From Nocardia nova (GTDB lineage Bacteria > Actinomycetota > Actinomycetes > Mycobacteriales > Mycobacteriaceae), in the NCBI RefSeq assembly GCF_002933465.1, contig NZ_PSZE01000025.1:1-64000 (forward strand): 64,000 bases of DNA, written 5' to 3'. Under the pieces are notes generated by a model. It was not told the DNA's origin, made no database searches, and saw only the letters and a program-made list of their open reading frames with translations. Shown one piece after another: positions 33,690 through 44,271 of this stretch. Made by a program: the position numbers and the translations under genes. Position 1 is the stretch's first letter; the number at the start of each line of letters is the position of its first letter.

Positions 33690-35234
33690 ATGAGTAGTCC
33701 CGTGATGGGCGAACGAGCCGTCCGCCCGCATACGGGTGGTGACGATCCGAACAAGATCGCCATGCTCGGCCTCACGTTCGACGACGTGCTGTTGCTGCCG
33801 GCCGCTTCCGATCTGATCCCCAGCTCGGTCGAGACCTCGAGCCGGCTGACCCGCGAGATCACGCTGCGCACCCCGCTGGTGAGTTCGGCGATGGATACCG
33901 TCACCGAGGCGCGGATGGCGATCGCCATGGCCCGCGCCGGCGGTATGGGCGTATTGCACCGCAATCTCTCCGCTGCCGATCAGGCCGCCCAGGTGGAGAC
34001 GGTGAAGCGGTCCGAGGCCGGAATGGTCACCGACCCGGTCACCTGCCGCCCGACCGACACCCTCGCCGAGGTCGACGCCATGTGCGCGCGGTTCCGGATC
34101 TCGGGTCTGCCCGTGGTGGACGAGACCGGTGCGCTGGTCGGCATCATCACCAACCGGGACATGCGTTTCGAGGTCGACCAGAACCGCCGGGTCGCCGACG
34201 TGATGACCAAGGCGCCGCTGATCACCGCCCAGGAGGGCGTCACCGCCGAGGCCGCGCTGGGCCTGCTGCGCCGGCACAAGATCGAGAAGCTGCCGATCGT
34301 CGATGGCAACGGCCGGCTGCGCGGGCTGATCACCGTCAAGGACTTCGTCAAGACCGACCAGTACCCCAACGCGACCAAGGATCGCGACGGCCGTCTGCTG
34401 GTCGGCGCCGCGGTGGGTGTCGGCGAGGACTCCTGGTCGCGCGCGATGAGCTTGGCCGATGCCGGGGTCGACGTGCTGATCGTCGATACCGCCCATGGCC
34501 ATCAGGCCCAGGTGCTGCAGATGGTCGCCAAGGTCAAGAACGAGGTCGGCGACCGCATCCAGGTCGTCGGCGGCAATGTCGCCACCCGCGAGGGTGCGGC
34601 GGCGCTGGTCGAGGCCGGCGCCGACGCGGTCAAGGTGGGTGTCGGTCCCGGCTCGATCTGTACCACCCGCGTGGTCGCCGGCGTCGGCGCCCCGCAGATC
34701 ACCGCGATTCTCGAGGCCGTGGCCGCATGCCGCGCGGCCGACGTGCCGGTGATCGCCGACGGCGGTATCCAGTTCTCCGGTGACGTCGCCAAGGCCATCG
34801 CCGCCGGTGCGTCGACGGTCATGCTCGGCTCGCTGCTCGCCGGTACCGCCGAATCCCCGGGCGAACTGATTCTGGTGGGCGGCAAGCAGTTCAAGAGCTA
34901 CCGCGGCATGGGTTCGCTGGGCGCCATGCAGGGACGCGGACAGGGCAAGTCGTACTCCAAGGATCGCTACTTCCAGGACGACGTGCTCGCCGAGGACAAG
35001 CTGGTCCCCGAGGGCATCGAAGGGCGGGTGCCCTTCCGCGGTCCGGTGAACCAGGTCATCCACCAGTTGGTGGGCGGTCTGCGCGCGGCCATGGGGTACA
35101 CCGGTTCCCAGTCGATCGCCGACCTGCAGCAGGCGCAGTTCGTGCAGATCACCGCGGCGGGTCTCAAGGAGAGTCACCCGCACGACATCACCATGACGGT
35201 CGAGGCCCCGAACTACACCGGCCGCGGCAAGTAG
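33690..35234 (+). CDS. guaB: IMP dehydrogenase
   Basis: 514 aa; oxidises IMP to XMP with NAD, the first committed step to GMP. LTFDDVLLLPAASDLIP begins the barrel; two CBS domains are inserted (about 110-225: MVTDPVTCRPTDTLAEVDAM, VMTKAPLITAQEGVTAEAAL); the catalytic Cys324 lies in GPGSICTTR; the flap includes GRVPFRGPV. ATG 33690 has CCAGGAGGGG at good spacing; the frame upstream to 32889 is spurious. This corresponds to mycobacterial guaB2. Confidence 0.97.
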   Translation: MSSPVMGERAVRPHTGGDDPNKIAMLGLTFDDVLLLPAASDLIPSSVETSSRLTREITLRTPLVSSAMDTVTEARMAIAMARAGGMGVLHRNLSAADQAAQVETVKRSEAGMVTDPVTCRPTDTLAEVDAMCARFRISGLPVVDETGALVGIITNRDMRFEVDQNRRVADVMTKAPLITAQEGVTAEAALGLLRRHKIEKLPIVDGNGRLRGLITVKDFVKTDQYPNATKDRDGRLLVGAAVGVGEDSWSRAMSLADAGVDVLIVDTAHGHQAQVLQMVAKVKNEVGDRIQVVGGNVATREGAAALVEAGADAVKVGVGPGSICTTRVVAGVGAPQITAILEAVAACRAADVPVIADGGIQFSGDVAKAIAAGASTVMLGSLLAGTAESPGELILVGGKQFKSYRGMGSLGAMQGRGQGKSYSKDRYFQDDVLAEDKLVPEGIEGRVPFRGPVNQVIHQLVGGLRAAMGYTGSQSIADLQQAQFVQITAAGLKESHPHDITMTVEAPNYTGRGK

Positions 35235-35651
35235 CAGCCGGGGCGAGGGCGACGACGAAGTCCTTGCGACGGCCCCACGGTCGCCGCGGCGGCGCTTGCC
35301 GAACGAGGCGAGGGGGCCGGCCCCGTGGTCCGGGCCCGCAAGGCGGCCTTCCGGATCGGAAAGCCCGCCGCTGTGTCACGGGTGACGGAAGTGCTTCCGG
35401 GACAAGGTGTGTCATCGCGACGCGTCGCCCCAAGGGGGTCTCTGGGATACCGGTCTGTCGTGTCGATGCGTGACCGCGCTCGGCCCGTCTCGCTGCGCCA
35501 GGTCCGACACGGACCGCCCCCGGCGTATGGCGTACGCCGGGAGCTGGGAGGATGGACGCGCGTCGGCATGAGATCGCCGCGACGTCGTGGCGCCGGCGCG
35601 CGAGTTCGTCGCACACACCGGCGTGGCAGAACACACTAAGGAGAGACATCA
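35235..35651. other. Intergenic region guaB/guaB3 with three small palindromes
   Basis: 417 bp without a credible gene. Three short inverted repeats lie close together: TTCCG-GAT-CGGAA (35349-35361), GTCAC-GG-GTGAC (35375-35386) and GGAAG-TG-CTTCC (35387-35398). They may form a compound structure or operator between two otherwise linked genes. A guaB3 ribosome site AAGGAGAGA ends the region. Confidence 0.5.
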
Positions 35652-36821
35652 GTGCGGGACATGGTCGAGATCGGGATGGGTCGGACCGCCCGGCGTACCT
35701 ATGAGCTGGACGATGTCGACATCGTCCCCTCGCGGCGCACCCGGTCGTCGAAGCAGGTGTCGTTGGCATGGCAGCTGGATGCCTACCGATTCGACATCCC
35801 CGTGGTCGCGCATCCGACCGATGCCCTGGTGTCGCCGGAATTCGCGATCGAACTGGGCCGCCTCGGCGGACTGGGCGTCATCAACGGCGAGGGACTGTGG
35901 GCGCGGCACGCCGATGTGAGCGCTCGCATCGAGCAGCTGGTCGAGGTGGCCGAGCACAAGGGGCCCGAGGCCGCGGTCGAACTGCTGCAGGAACTGCACG
36001 CCGCGCCGATGCAGCCCGACCTGCTGGCCGCCGCGGTCGCGCAGGTGCGCGCCGCCGGAGTGACGGTCGCGGTGCGGGTGAGCCCGCAGAACGCGCGCGC
36101 CCTGACCCCGGGTCTGGTGCAGGCCGGGATCGACCTGCTGGTCGTCCACGGCACCATCATCTCCGCCGAACACGTCGGCGGCGCGAGCGCGGTGCCGGCC
36201 GGAGATTCCGGCTCGTCGGTGGAACCGCTGAACCTCAAAACCTTCATCGCCGAACTGGATGTGCCGGTCGTGGCCGGCGGCGTCAGCGATCACCGCACCG
36301 CCCTGCATCTGATGCGCACCGGCGCCGCCGGCGTGATCGTCGGTTACGGCTCGATGCCCGGCGCCACCACCACCGGTGAGGTGCTCGGTATCGGTGTCCC
36401 GATGGCGACCGCGATCGCCGATGCCGCCGCGGCCCGCCGCGACTACCTCGACGAGACCGGTGGTCGCTACGTCCACGTGATCGCCGACGGCGACATCGTC
36501 TCCTCCGGTCAGCTGGCCAAGGCCATCGCCTGCGGTGCCGACGCGGCGATGCTGGGTGTGCCGCTCGCGCTGGCGCAGGAGGCGCCCGGCCGCGGCTGGT
36601 ACTGGCCCTCGGCGGCCGCGCATCCGTCGGTGCCGCGCGGCGCGCTGCTGCAGTTCGCCGAGCCGGACGAGCAGCCCGCGCTGGAGAAGGTGCTGTACGG
36701 CCCGTCCAGCGATCCGTGGGGGTCGGTGAATCTCGTTGGTGGCCTGCGTCGTTCGATGGCCAAGGCCGGATACTGCGATCTGAAGGAATTCCAGCGGGTC
36801 GGTCTCAGCGTGCGGGCCTGA
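35652..36821 (+). CDS. guaB3: GuaB3 family IMP dehydrogenase-related protein
   Basis: 389 aa. A flavin/IMPDH-type barrel (ELDDVDIVPSRRTRSSKQVS, VVAGGVSDHRTALHLMRTGA, GVIVGYGSMPGATTTGEVLG) without CBS domains; the catalytic loop reads SMPGATTTGE in place of SICTTR, so the usual IMPDH cysteine is absent here. GuaB3 is the actinobacterial paralogue always downstream of guaB2; its reaction has been debated and activity may differ from classic IMPDH. GTG 35652 follows AAGGAGAGA. Confidence 0.93.
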   Translation: MRDMVEIGMGRTARRTYELDDVDIVPSRRTRSSKQVSLAWQLDAYRFDIPVVAHPTDALVSPEFAIELGRLGGLGVINGEGLWARHADVSARIEQLVEVAEHKGPEAAVELLQELHAAPMQPDLLAAAVAQVRAAGVTVAVRVSPQNARALTPGLVQAGIDLLVVHGTIISAEHVGGASAVPAGDSGSSVEPLNLKTFIAELDVPVVAGGVSDHRTALHLMRTGAAGVIVGYGSMPGATTTGEVLGIGVPMATAIADAAAARRDYLDETGGRYVHVIADGDIVSSGQLAKAIACGADAAMLGVPLALAQEAPGRGWYWPSAAAHPSVPRGALLQFAEPDEQPALEKVLYGPSSDPWGSVNLVGGLRRSMAKAGYCDLKEFQRVGLSVRA

Positions 36822-36833
36822 GATTTCGCGCAG

Positions 36834-37637
36834 TCAGGTGAGCCGGGTCAGCACATCCCCGCGCAGGAAGTCGCGAATCGCGGCGTTGACCTGCGCGGGG
36901 TGGGTCATGTTGACCGCTTGACGGGCGTCCGCTATTTCGCAGAAGCGTGATTTGACCAGCCGGCGCGCCATTTCCAGTGCGTGCGCGCGTGGGATTCCGG
37001 CCTGGGTGGGATGGATGACCAGTGCGGGACAGGTGATTTCGCCCAGCCGGTCCAGAATCGAGTCCCGGGCCAGCAGACATCCGGCCGCGGCCTCGAGTTC
37101 GTGCGGATCGCGTGCCAGCCACCGCTTGGTCCAGACCCCCCGGTACCAGGCGTCGTCTCCGATCAGCCAGTGCGCCATGTGCTCGGCGAGGGCGTGCCGG
37201 ATATTCGGCTCCCGCCAGTGATCCAGGAAGCGGCGTGAGGTCGCGAGTTCCTGCGGGGTCGGGCTGTGCGCCTCGGTCGAGATCAAGATCAGCGCGGCCA
37301 CCCGTTCGGGAGCGAGCAGGGCGGTGCGCATGGCGCTGAACCCGCCCTGCGAGGTGCCGCCGACCACCGCGCGTTCGACGCCGAGCTGATCCAGCACGGT
37401 CAGTGCGTCGCGGGCCGCCGTCCAATAGGTGAAGGGCAGCCCCTCGTCGCGGGTGCGGCCGTGTCCGCGCGCATCCCAGGTGACGATGCGGAACTCCGGT
37501 GCCAGTGCGGCCGCCTGCGATGCGAACATCGTTCGGTCCATGAAGAATTCGTGCCCCAGCAGCACCACCGGACCACGGCCACCGGAATCCTCGTAATGGA
37601 TCTCGGCATCGATCGCACGGGCGAATGGCACGAGCAC
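36834..37637 (-). CDS. Alpha/beta hydrolase
   Basis: 267 aa. VVLLGHEFFMDRTMF (oxyanion), WDARGHGRTRDEGLP, nucleophile elbow GGTSQGGFSAM (Ser96), HPTQAGIPRAHALEM, and His in VNMTHPAQVNAAI. The start is GTG 37637 or GTG 37631. It is convergent with guaB3 (12 bp) and divergent from guaA. Substrate unknown; it resembles peroxidase/esterase-type members of the fold. Confidence 0.85.
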   Translation of the reverse strand: MLVPFARAIDAEIHYEDSGGRGPVVLLGHEFFMDRTMFASQAAALAPEFRIVTWDARGHGRTRDEGLPFTYWTAARDALTVLDQLGVERAVVGGTSQGGFSAMRTALLAPERVAALILISTEAHSPTPQELATSRRFLDHWREPNIRHALAEHMAHWLIGDDAWYRGVWTKRWLARDPHELEAAAGCLLARDSILDRLGEITCPALVIHPTQAGIPRAHALEMARRLVKSRFCEIADARQAVNMTHPAQVNAAIRDFLRGDVLTRLT

Positions 37638-37847
37638 GAGGATAGCGGTCGCCGACAGCTGCTGCTCCGCCTTCGCGATCAGTCGTCAGGGAAGGCGGGG
37701 GTGGATATGCGTTGGCGGATAGGCCGTTTCGGAACGCCGCCGGCACCGGCCGATATGCCCGGCGTCGAACCGGCGGAGTGGGGGCGGTCACGGCCGCGCG
37801 TGGCAGACTTGCCCGCTCTCGAGGTGCGCTGATGCGCTCACTAAACT

Positions 37848-39431
<1,584 letters not shown>

Positions 39432-39454
39432 GCGGCTGTCTCTACCGATAGCGG

Positions 39455-39496
39455 AGAAGGGGCCTTCCAGCATCGGCTGGAAGGCCCCTTCTTTCT
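39455..39496 (+). terminator. Strong terminator after guaA
   Basis: 17-bp perfect stem (39455-39471 with 39476-39492), 4-nt loop, followed by TTCT. 24 bp after the guaA stop. Confidence 0.9.
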
Positions 39497-39519
39497 GGTT
39501 GTGCGCCCTCTTCCCGAGG

Positions 39520-39741
39520 CTATTTCTTCCTTCGCGGCGAGATCACCAGAGCGATGCCCACGACCACCGCCACACCCACCACGATCCAGCCCACCGGCAC
39601 CGCACTGTGGAAGGGCCAGGACGTGGGACCGATGAAGGCCCAGACGCTGACCAGCAGGGCGAGTATCCCGGCCAGCAGCAGCGAGAACGACGGTCCGCGC
39701 CCGCTTTCGGTCCGGGTGTCGGCCGTTTCGTTGTCAGCCAC
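39520..39741 (-). CDS. Small two-helix membrane protein
   Basis: 73 aa with two transmembrane segments (LLLAGILALLVSVWAFIG and VGWIVVGVAVVVGIALVIS) and a basic C-terminus PRRKK. GTG 39741 is preceded by GGAGGTGAAAC, a very strong site located inside the end of the PspC gene; the two overlap by 8 bp. Family not recognised; inferred partner of the PspC protein. Confidence 0.8.
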   Translation of the reverse strand: MADNETADTRTESGRGPSFSLLLAGILALLVSVWAFIGPTSWPFHSAVPVGWIVVGVAVVVGIALVISPRRKK

Positions 39742-41536
39742 GTTTCACCTCCGCGTTTCCGGCGTGGACATCGACGTCGAGAGTGAGGATCGGCCCGTCG
39801 GGCGGTCCGGTGGGCCCCTGCGGGCAGGTCACATCGCCCATGCTGGCGTTGCAGGTGGTGTGCAGGCGCATCGAGTCGGGCACCAGCACCCGGAAGTCGC
39901 CCATCTGGACGTTCACGTGGACCGTGCGATTCTCGGTGAGAGGCAGTTGGCGCAGGTCGAGTGTGCCCGATCCCATGGTGATCCGGTATTCCGAGGCCAG
40001 ATCGGCGGCTGTGGCCGGGGTCCAGACGTGGTCGCCCATGGCCCCGCGGTCGAATTCGACGGGGCCCACCATCGAGGCGAGGATGACGAATCCCGCCAGC
40101 GGCGCCAGCACCACCATCAGCCCGTATCCGCGTCGCAGGAAGGCCCCGGCGATCAGGCCCAGGCCCACGACGGCGAGTGCCACTGCCCCGATCCGAGCGG
40201 GCGTCATCCAGTCCGCCCCGGCCGCGGCCACCGCTCCCGCGGCCGCTGCCGCCAGTACGGCGAGACCGATCACTACGGGAGTGAGCCGGGAACGCGGACG
40301 CGGCGCAGGGACGACCGCGACCGGGCGTTGCGGGGTGGGGGCGGGCAGGTCCCAGGCCATCGGCGCCACGCCGAGCGGATCCCAGCCGGCCGGGGTGGGG
40401 CCGACATGCGCCGGGTCCGGGATCGGACGAGTGCCGTTGGGCCGAGGTGCGGGAGGAAGTGTCGGACCGGGACGGGCGCTCCCGCCGGGACCGGCGGTAT
40501 CGTCCGGGCCGGACTCGTCCTCGGTCGCGGAGGTGCCGGTCGGCGCCGAGCCGGAATCGACGGTGAGCGGCCGAGTCAGCGCGACTGTGGGGCGATCATC
40601 GGCGGCCGGCACCTCGCCGGAGGGCGAATCCGCCTCGGCGACAGAGTGTTCGGATGTGCCGCCGGGATCGGCCGTGACAGCTGAACCCGCGGCTCGGCTC
40701 GACGGACCTTCGGTCGAATCATCTTCGGCCGCAATGATTCCGGTCGTTACGCTCGCATCGCCCGGCGAATCGGCACGGGCCTCGTCCGGACGGCCTTCCG
40801 TCGTCCCCGAGGCCGGGTCGACCCGCAGCGGGGCAGTCGCGGCGGAGTCGACGATCGGTTCGGTCGTCGCCGGAACATCGGCGTTCGAGGCCGGTGCCGA
40901 CGCGGTCGGAACCTGCCCTCCCGCAGGGGTATTCGGGTCCGGTTCGTAGTGGTCGGGCAGTCGGGTGAACGGACCGTACTGACTTCCGCTCCACGGCGAC
41001 CCGCCCGGGAAACTCGCCCCCGGATATCCCGTCGCCGCGATACCACCCTCAGCCATCGGCGGATACGAGCCGTCGAACGGCGGTTCCGGTTGCCGCATGT
41101 ACAGCAACCACCAGCCGGCCACCATCAGCGCGAAACTGATCACCCCCGAGCCACCGAGCCCGACGCCCACCGGGCCCATGGTGGTGACCGCGATCGCCAG
41201 GGCGACGATCAGCACGATGGTCTTGGTGGACGACTGCGAACTCCGCCCGCGGCTGATCAGGCCCTCCGCCGGTGATACCGCATCACCCGCGGAGGGGAGC
41301 AGTAACCATGCCGCCAGATACAACACGATGCCCGCACCACCGAAGATCGTCGACACCACGAACGCGACCCGGATCAGCACCGGGTCCACGCCGTAGCGAC
41401 GGCCGAATCCGGACGCCACGCCGGCGACCGGGCTCTGTCCCGGCAGCCGTGTCGGACGCGTCCGCCACAGGTGCTGGAGCTGTTCGCTGAATCCCGTCCG
41501 GCTCGTGCCGCCGGTCCCGCCGCTCGCTGTGGTCAT
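39734..41536 (-). CDS. Large PspC-domain membrane protein
   Basis: 600 aa. The N-terminal PspC domain (about 30-85: QSPVAGVASGFGRRYGVDPVLIRVAFVV and a hydrophobic helix) is followed by further helices (VLIVALAIAVTTMGPVGVGL, VISFALMVAGWWLLY), a ~200-residue disordered Thr/Ser/Pro/Asp region, three more helices (about 420-490) and an exterior C-terminal beta-rich domain (LPLTENRTVHVNVQMGDFRV) with two Cys. It lies next to a sensor kinase and response regulator on the same strand; in many actinobacteria PspC genes of this layout are linked to such a two-component system. Envelope-stress sensing is inferred. Confidence 0.82.
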   Translation of the reverse strand: MTTASGGTGGTSRTGFSEQLQHLWRTRPTRLPGQSPVAGVASGFGRRYGVDPVLIRVAFVVSTIFGGAGIVLYLAAWLLLPSAGDAVSPAEGLISRGRSSQSSTKTIVLIVALAIAVTTMGPVGVGLGGSGVISFALMVAGWWLLYMRQPEPPFDGSYPPMAEGGIAATGYPGASFPGGSPWSGSQYGPFTRLPDHYEPDPNTPAGGQVPTASAPASNADVPATTEPIVDSAATAPLRVDPASGTTEGRPDEARADSPGDASVTTGIIAAEDDSTEGPSSRAAGSAVTADPGGTSEHSVAEADSPSGEVPAADDRPTVALTRPLTVDSGSAPTGTSATEDESGPDDTAGPGGSARPGPTLPPAPRPNGTRPIPDPAHVGPTPAGWDPLGVAPMAWDLPAPTPQRPVAVVPAPRPRSRLTPVVIGLAVLAAAAAGAVAAAGADWMTPARIGAVALAVVGLGLIAGAFLRRGYGLMVVLAPLAGFVILASMVGPVEFDRGAMGDHVWTPATAADLASEYRITMGSGTLDLRQLPLTENRTVHVNVQMGDFRVLVPDSMRLHTTCNASMGDVTCPQGPTGPPDGPILTLDVDVHAGNAEVKRG

Positions 41537-41640
41537 AGCTCAATGGTGGCCGTGAGCAGTATGGAATGGCATCGGGGTTCACCCTGAAAACGAACCTGAA
41601 CTACTGCGGGACCGACGTCATCCGGCCCGGACGAGCTCGT

Positions 41641-42333
41641 CTACGGCGACACGAGCCCTGTTCGATAGGCGATGACGACGAGTTGGGCGCGGTCGCGAGC
41701 GCCGAGTTTGGCCATCGCCCGGCTGACGTGGGTGCGGGCGGTGGCCGGACTGAGGAACAGTTCGGCGCCGATCTCGGCATTGCTCATGCCCTGGCCGACC
41801 AGTGCCAGAACCTCCCGTTCACGTTGGGTGAGTACCGCGAGCCGCTGTTCGGCGGCGCGGTCGGCGGTGTGCCGAGCCGTGAACTGGGCGATCAGACGGC
41901 GAGTGATGCGCGGAGCGAGCAGCGCGTCACCGGCGGCGACCACGCGAATACCGTGCAGCAACTCGGCCGGACCGGCATCTTTGAGCAGGAAGCCGCCGGC
42001 GCCGGCCTGCAACCCCTCGAACACATAGGCATCGGTGTCGTAGGTCGTCAGGATGAGAATGCGTACATCGCGCAGCCCTGTGGTGGCGGCGATTTCCCGG
42101 GTGGCCTGAATGCCGTCCATCGTCGGCATGCGGATATCCATCAGTACGACATCCGGGCGCAGCGCACGAGCTTTCCGCACGGCTTCGCTGCCGTTCGCGG
42201 CCTCCCCGACGACCGTGATGTCATCCTCGATATCGAGCAGGAGCCGAAAGCCCGATCGCACCAACTGCTCGTCGTCGACGAGGAGAACCTTGATCGGAGT
42301 GCCGCCGCCCGATGCGTCTGCCGCGGTGCTCAC
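41641..42333 (-). CDS. NarL/LuxR-type response regulator
   Basis: 230 aa. The receiver domain has VLLVDDEQLVRSG, phosphoacceptor Asp66 (VVLMDIRMP), and the conserved Lys in FLLKDAGPAEL. The C-terminal HTH is LTQREREVLALVGQGMSNAEIGAELFLSPATARTHVSRAMAKLG. The GTG start overlaps the kinase stop (GTGA), so the pair is co-translated. It probably regulates its own locus and the neighbouring PspC operon. Confidence 0.92.
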   Translation of the reverse strand: MSTAADASGGGTPIKVLLVDDEQLVRSGFRLLLDIEDDITVVGEAANGSEAVRKARALRPDVVLMDIRMPTMDGIQATREIAATTGLRDVRILILTTYDTDAYVFEGLQAGAGGFLLKDAGPAELLHGIRVVAAGDALLAPRITRRLIAQFTARHTADRAAEQRLAVLTQREREVLALVGQGMSNAEIGAELFLSPATARTHVSRAMAKLGARDRAQLVVIAYRTGLVSP

Positions 42334-43586
42334 AGGGGCACCGTTCCCCTCGTGGCCAAGGGGAGCCGGGCTGTGACCGCGAATCCTCCGTGTGGGAGCG
42401 GGCCCGCGTCGAGGTCACCACCGAGGAGCCGGCATCGCTCGCGCATGCCGAGGATGCCACGCCCGTCGGTTCGCGCTCCGCTGATCGTTTCGTGCGTCGT
42501 AAGGTGCGTCGTAAGGTCTACCGCGCCGGTCGTCTTGGCGGCCGGTCGCCGTCCCTCGTCGGTCACCCGGACCTCCACCTCGCCGGCACGGTAATCCAAC
42601 TCGACCGCGATCCGCGTCGGCCCGGCATGGCGAATCACATTGGTGATCGATTCCTGCACTATGCGGTACACCGCGGCGCCGACTGCGCTGGGTATCTCGG
42701 GAGGTGGTGGGAGCGTGTCGAATTCGACCTCGAGCCCGGCGTCGCGGGCCACGGCGGTGAGTTCGCCGAGCTGCGCGAGGCCCGGATGCGGGGCGCGCTC
42801 GTCGTTGTCGTCACGAAGGACGCCGAGGATGGCCCGCATTTCCGTCAACGCCCGGGAGCTGGTCCGCTCGATGATTTTCAGGGTCTCGCGCGCTTGTTCG
42901 GGACGTTTGTCCAGCACGTGCGCGGTGACGCCGGATTGGACGTTGATGACGGCGATGGCATGGGCAACCGTATCGTGCACTTCGCGGGCGATCCTGAGAC
43001 GTTCCGCGTCGACCCGCGCGCGGGCCTCCTCCTCCCGTGTACGTTCCGCCAGTTCGGCGCGTTCCACGGCTTGTGCCGCAATGTATTTCCGCGACCGGAC
43101 ACTCTCGCCGAGCGCGGCGCTCATCACGGCCGCACCTATCCGGAAATAGACCCAGCCGATCGCGGCCGGCGGTTCGACGTCCGACGCGGCGGGCAGCCAG
43201 ACCGCGGTCAGGGCCGCGATGCCCACTCCGGCCACCACCAGCGAGTGACGCCCGTCTCCGTGCGCGGTGACGGTGTAGATCGCCACGAACAGAGCCAGCC
43301 ATCCGGGCCCGTCCGGAAAGTCGAGGGCATAGTAGACCGCGCTGGTGAGCGCGGTGACGGCGAATACGGCGACCGGCCGTTGTCGCCGCACGACCAGAAC
43401 GGCACCCGCGGTGATCAGCAGGACATAGCCGAGATATCCGAAATCGGACAGTGGGCGCAGTACCGATTCGGGTCGGGCACTGTTGCGAACCACCGTGCCC
43501 TGGACCTGCATCACGGTGATGAATACCGCCAGCAGCAGATCCTGAGACCAAGCAGGCAGGCGCAGCGGTGCGACGCGGTCCGGCAT
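42330..43586 (-). CDS. NarL-type sensor histidine kinase
   Basis: 418 aa from ATG 43586. About four to five membrane helices (residues 15-150), then a HisKA_3 dimerisation domain with phosphoacceptor His204 (IAREVHDTVAHAIAVINVQ) and a HATPase domain (IVQESITNVIRHAGPTRI; DGRGILGMRERC). A 12-bp in-frame tandem duplication at 42492-42515 adds a second LTTH unit within the ATPase lid region. The frame upstream to 43868 is not protein-like. Signal unknown. Confidence 0.88.
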   Translation of the reverse strand: MPDRVAPLRLPAWSQDLLLAVFITVMQVQGTVVRNSARPESVLRPLSDFGYLGYVLLITAGAVLVVRRQRPVAVFAVTALTSAVYYALDFPDGPGWLALFVAIYTVTAHGDGRHSLVVAGVGIAALTAVWLPAASDVEPPAAIGWVYFRIGAAVMSAALGESVRSRKYIAAQAVERAELAERTREEEARARVDAERLRIAREVHDTVAHAIAVINVQSGVTAHVLDKRPEQARETLKIIERTSSRALTEMRAILGVLRDDNDERAPHPGLAQLGELTAVARDAGLEVEFDTLPPPPEIPSAVGAAVYRIVQESITNVIRHAGPTRIAVELDYRAGEVEVRVTDEGRRPAAKTTGAVDLTTHLTTHETISGARTDGRGILGMRERCRLLGGDLDAGPLPHGGFAVTARLPLATRGTVPL

Positions 43587-43824
43587 GTGGCGATCATAGG
43601 AGGCTCGGCCCGGAACCACGTCGGGCCGATCGCGCGACTCCGTACGTCGAAGGGCGCGGTCGTCCGCTGATCGTCTACGCCGTACGGCGTGGTCGTTGTG
43701 GCCGTACGGCGTGGTCACTGCCGCTCGCGGACGGACGCATCGGCGATTTCCGCGCGCGAGGATCGTCTGTGTCCACAACCGACGCCGGGCCGTGCGACCC
43801 GTCGTCAGACCGGAAGGATCCGCG

Positions 43825-44184
43825 ATGTCTGTGCTCGAGGTGTTCACCGTGCCCGGGACCGCCCCCATATCCGTTGTCGCCGCCGGTTATGAACTCGGTG
43901 TCGGGCGAACAGTTCCCAGCACCGCGGCGGTCGTGGGGTTGATCAGTGTGATCGCCGGTGGCCTGGCGGTCCGATCCCGCCGCGGCGGTGCCGGCCGCGC
44001 GCGGGCCGTGACCGCGGTGCTCCTGGGACTCGCCGGCGCGATCGTCGGCGGAATTCACGGCGCCAACGCCGCCGGCGGCCTCGGCACCGGCAACGGCTTG
44101 GCCGGTGCGATCTTCGCGGTGGTCCTCGGCCTGTGCGGGGTGGTTCTCGGCGGCTTCGGTCTGATGCGCGTCCGCGTCGAGTGA
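43825..44184 (+). CDS. Small membrane protein, DUF6223-like
   Basis: 119 aa from ATG 43825 behind GGAAGGA. Three hydrophobic segments (TVPSTAAVVGLISVIAGGLAV, AVTAVLLGLAGAIVGGIHGA, AGAIFAVVLGLCGVVLGGFG) rich in Gly/Ala/Val, and a basic loop RSRRGGAGRARA. It resembles the small actinobacterial membrane proteins I remember as DUF6223; function unknown. It sits between two kinase genes but has its own start region. Confidence 0.7.
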   Translation: MSVLEVFTVPGTAPISVVAAGYELGVGRTVPSTAAVVGLISVIAGGLAVRSRRGGAGRARAVTAVLLGLAGAIVGGIHGANAAGGLGTGNGLAGAIFAVVLGLCGVVLGGFGLMRVRVE

Positions 44185-44271
44185 CAACTGTGGGCGGCAG
44201 TCACACCGAGATCGGGAATCCGGGTATTTCCCGATGGTCGGTTGTCGGAGTGACGTGCCAGTATCGAAGGC

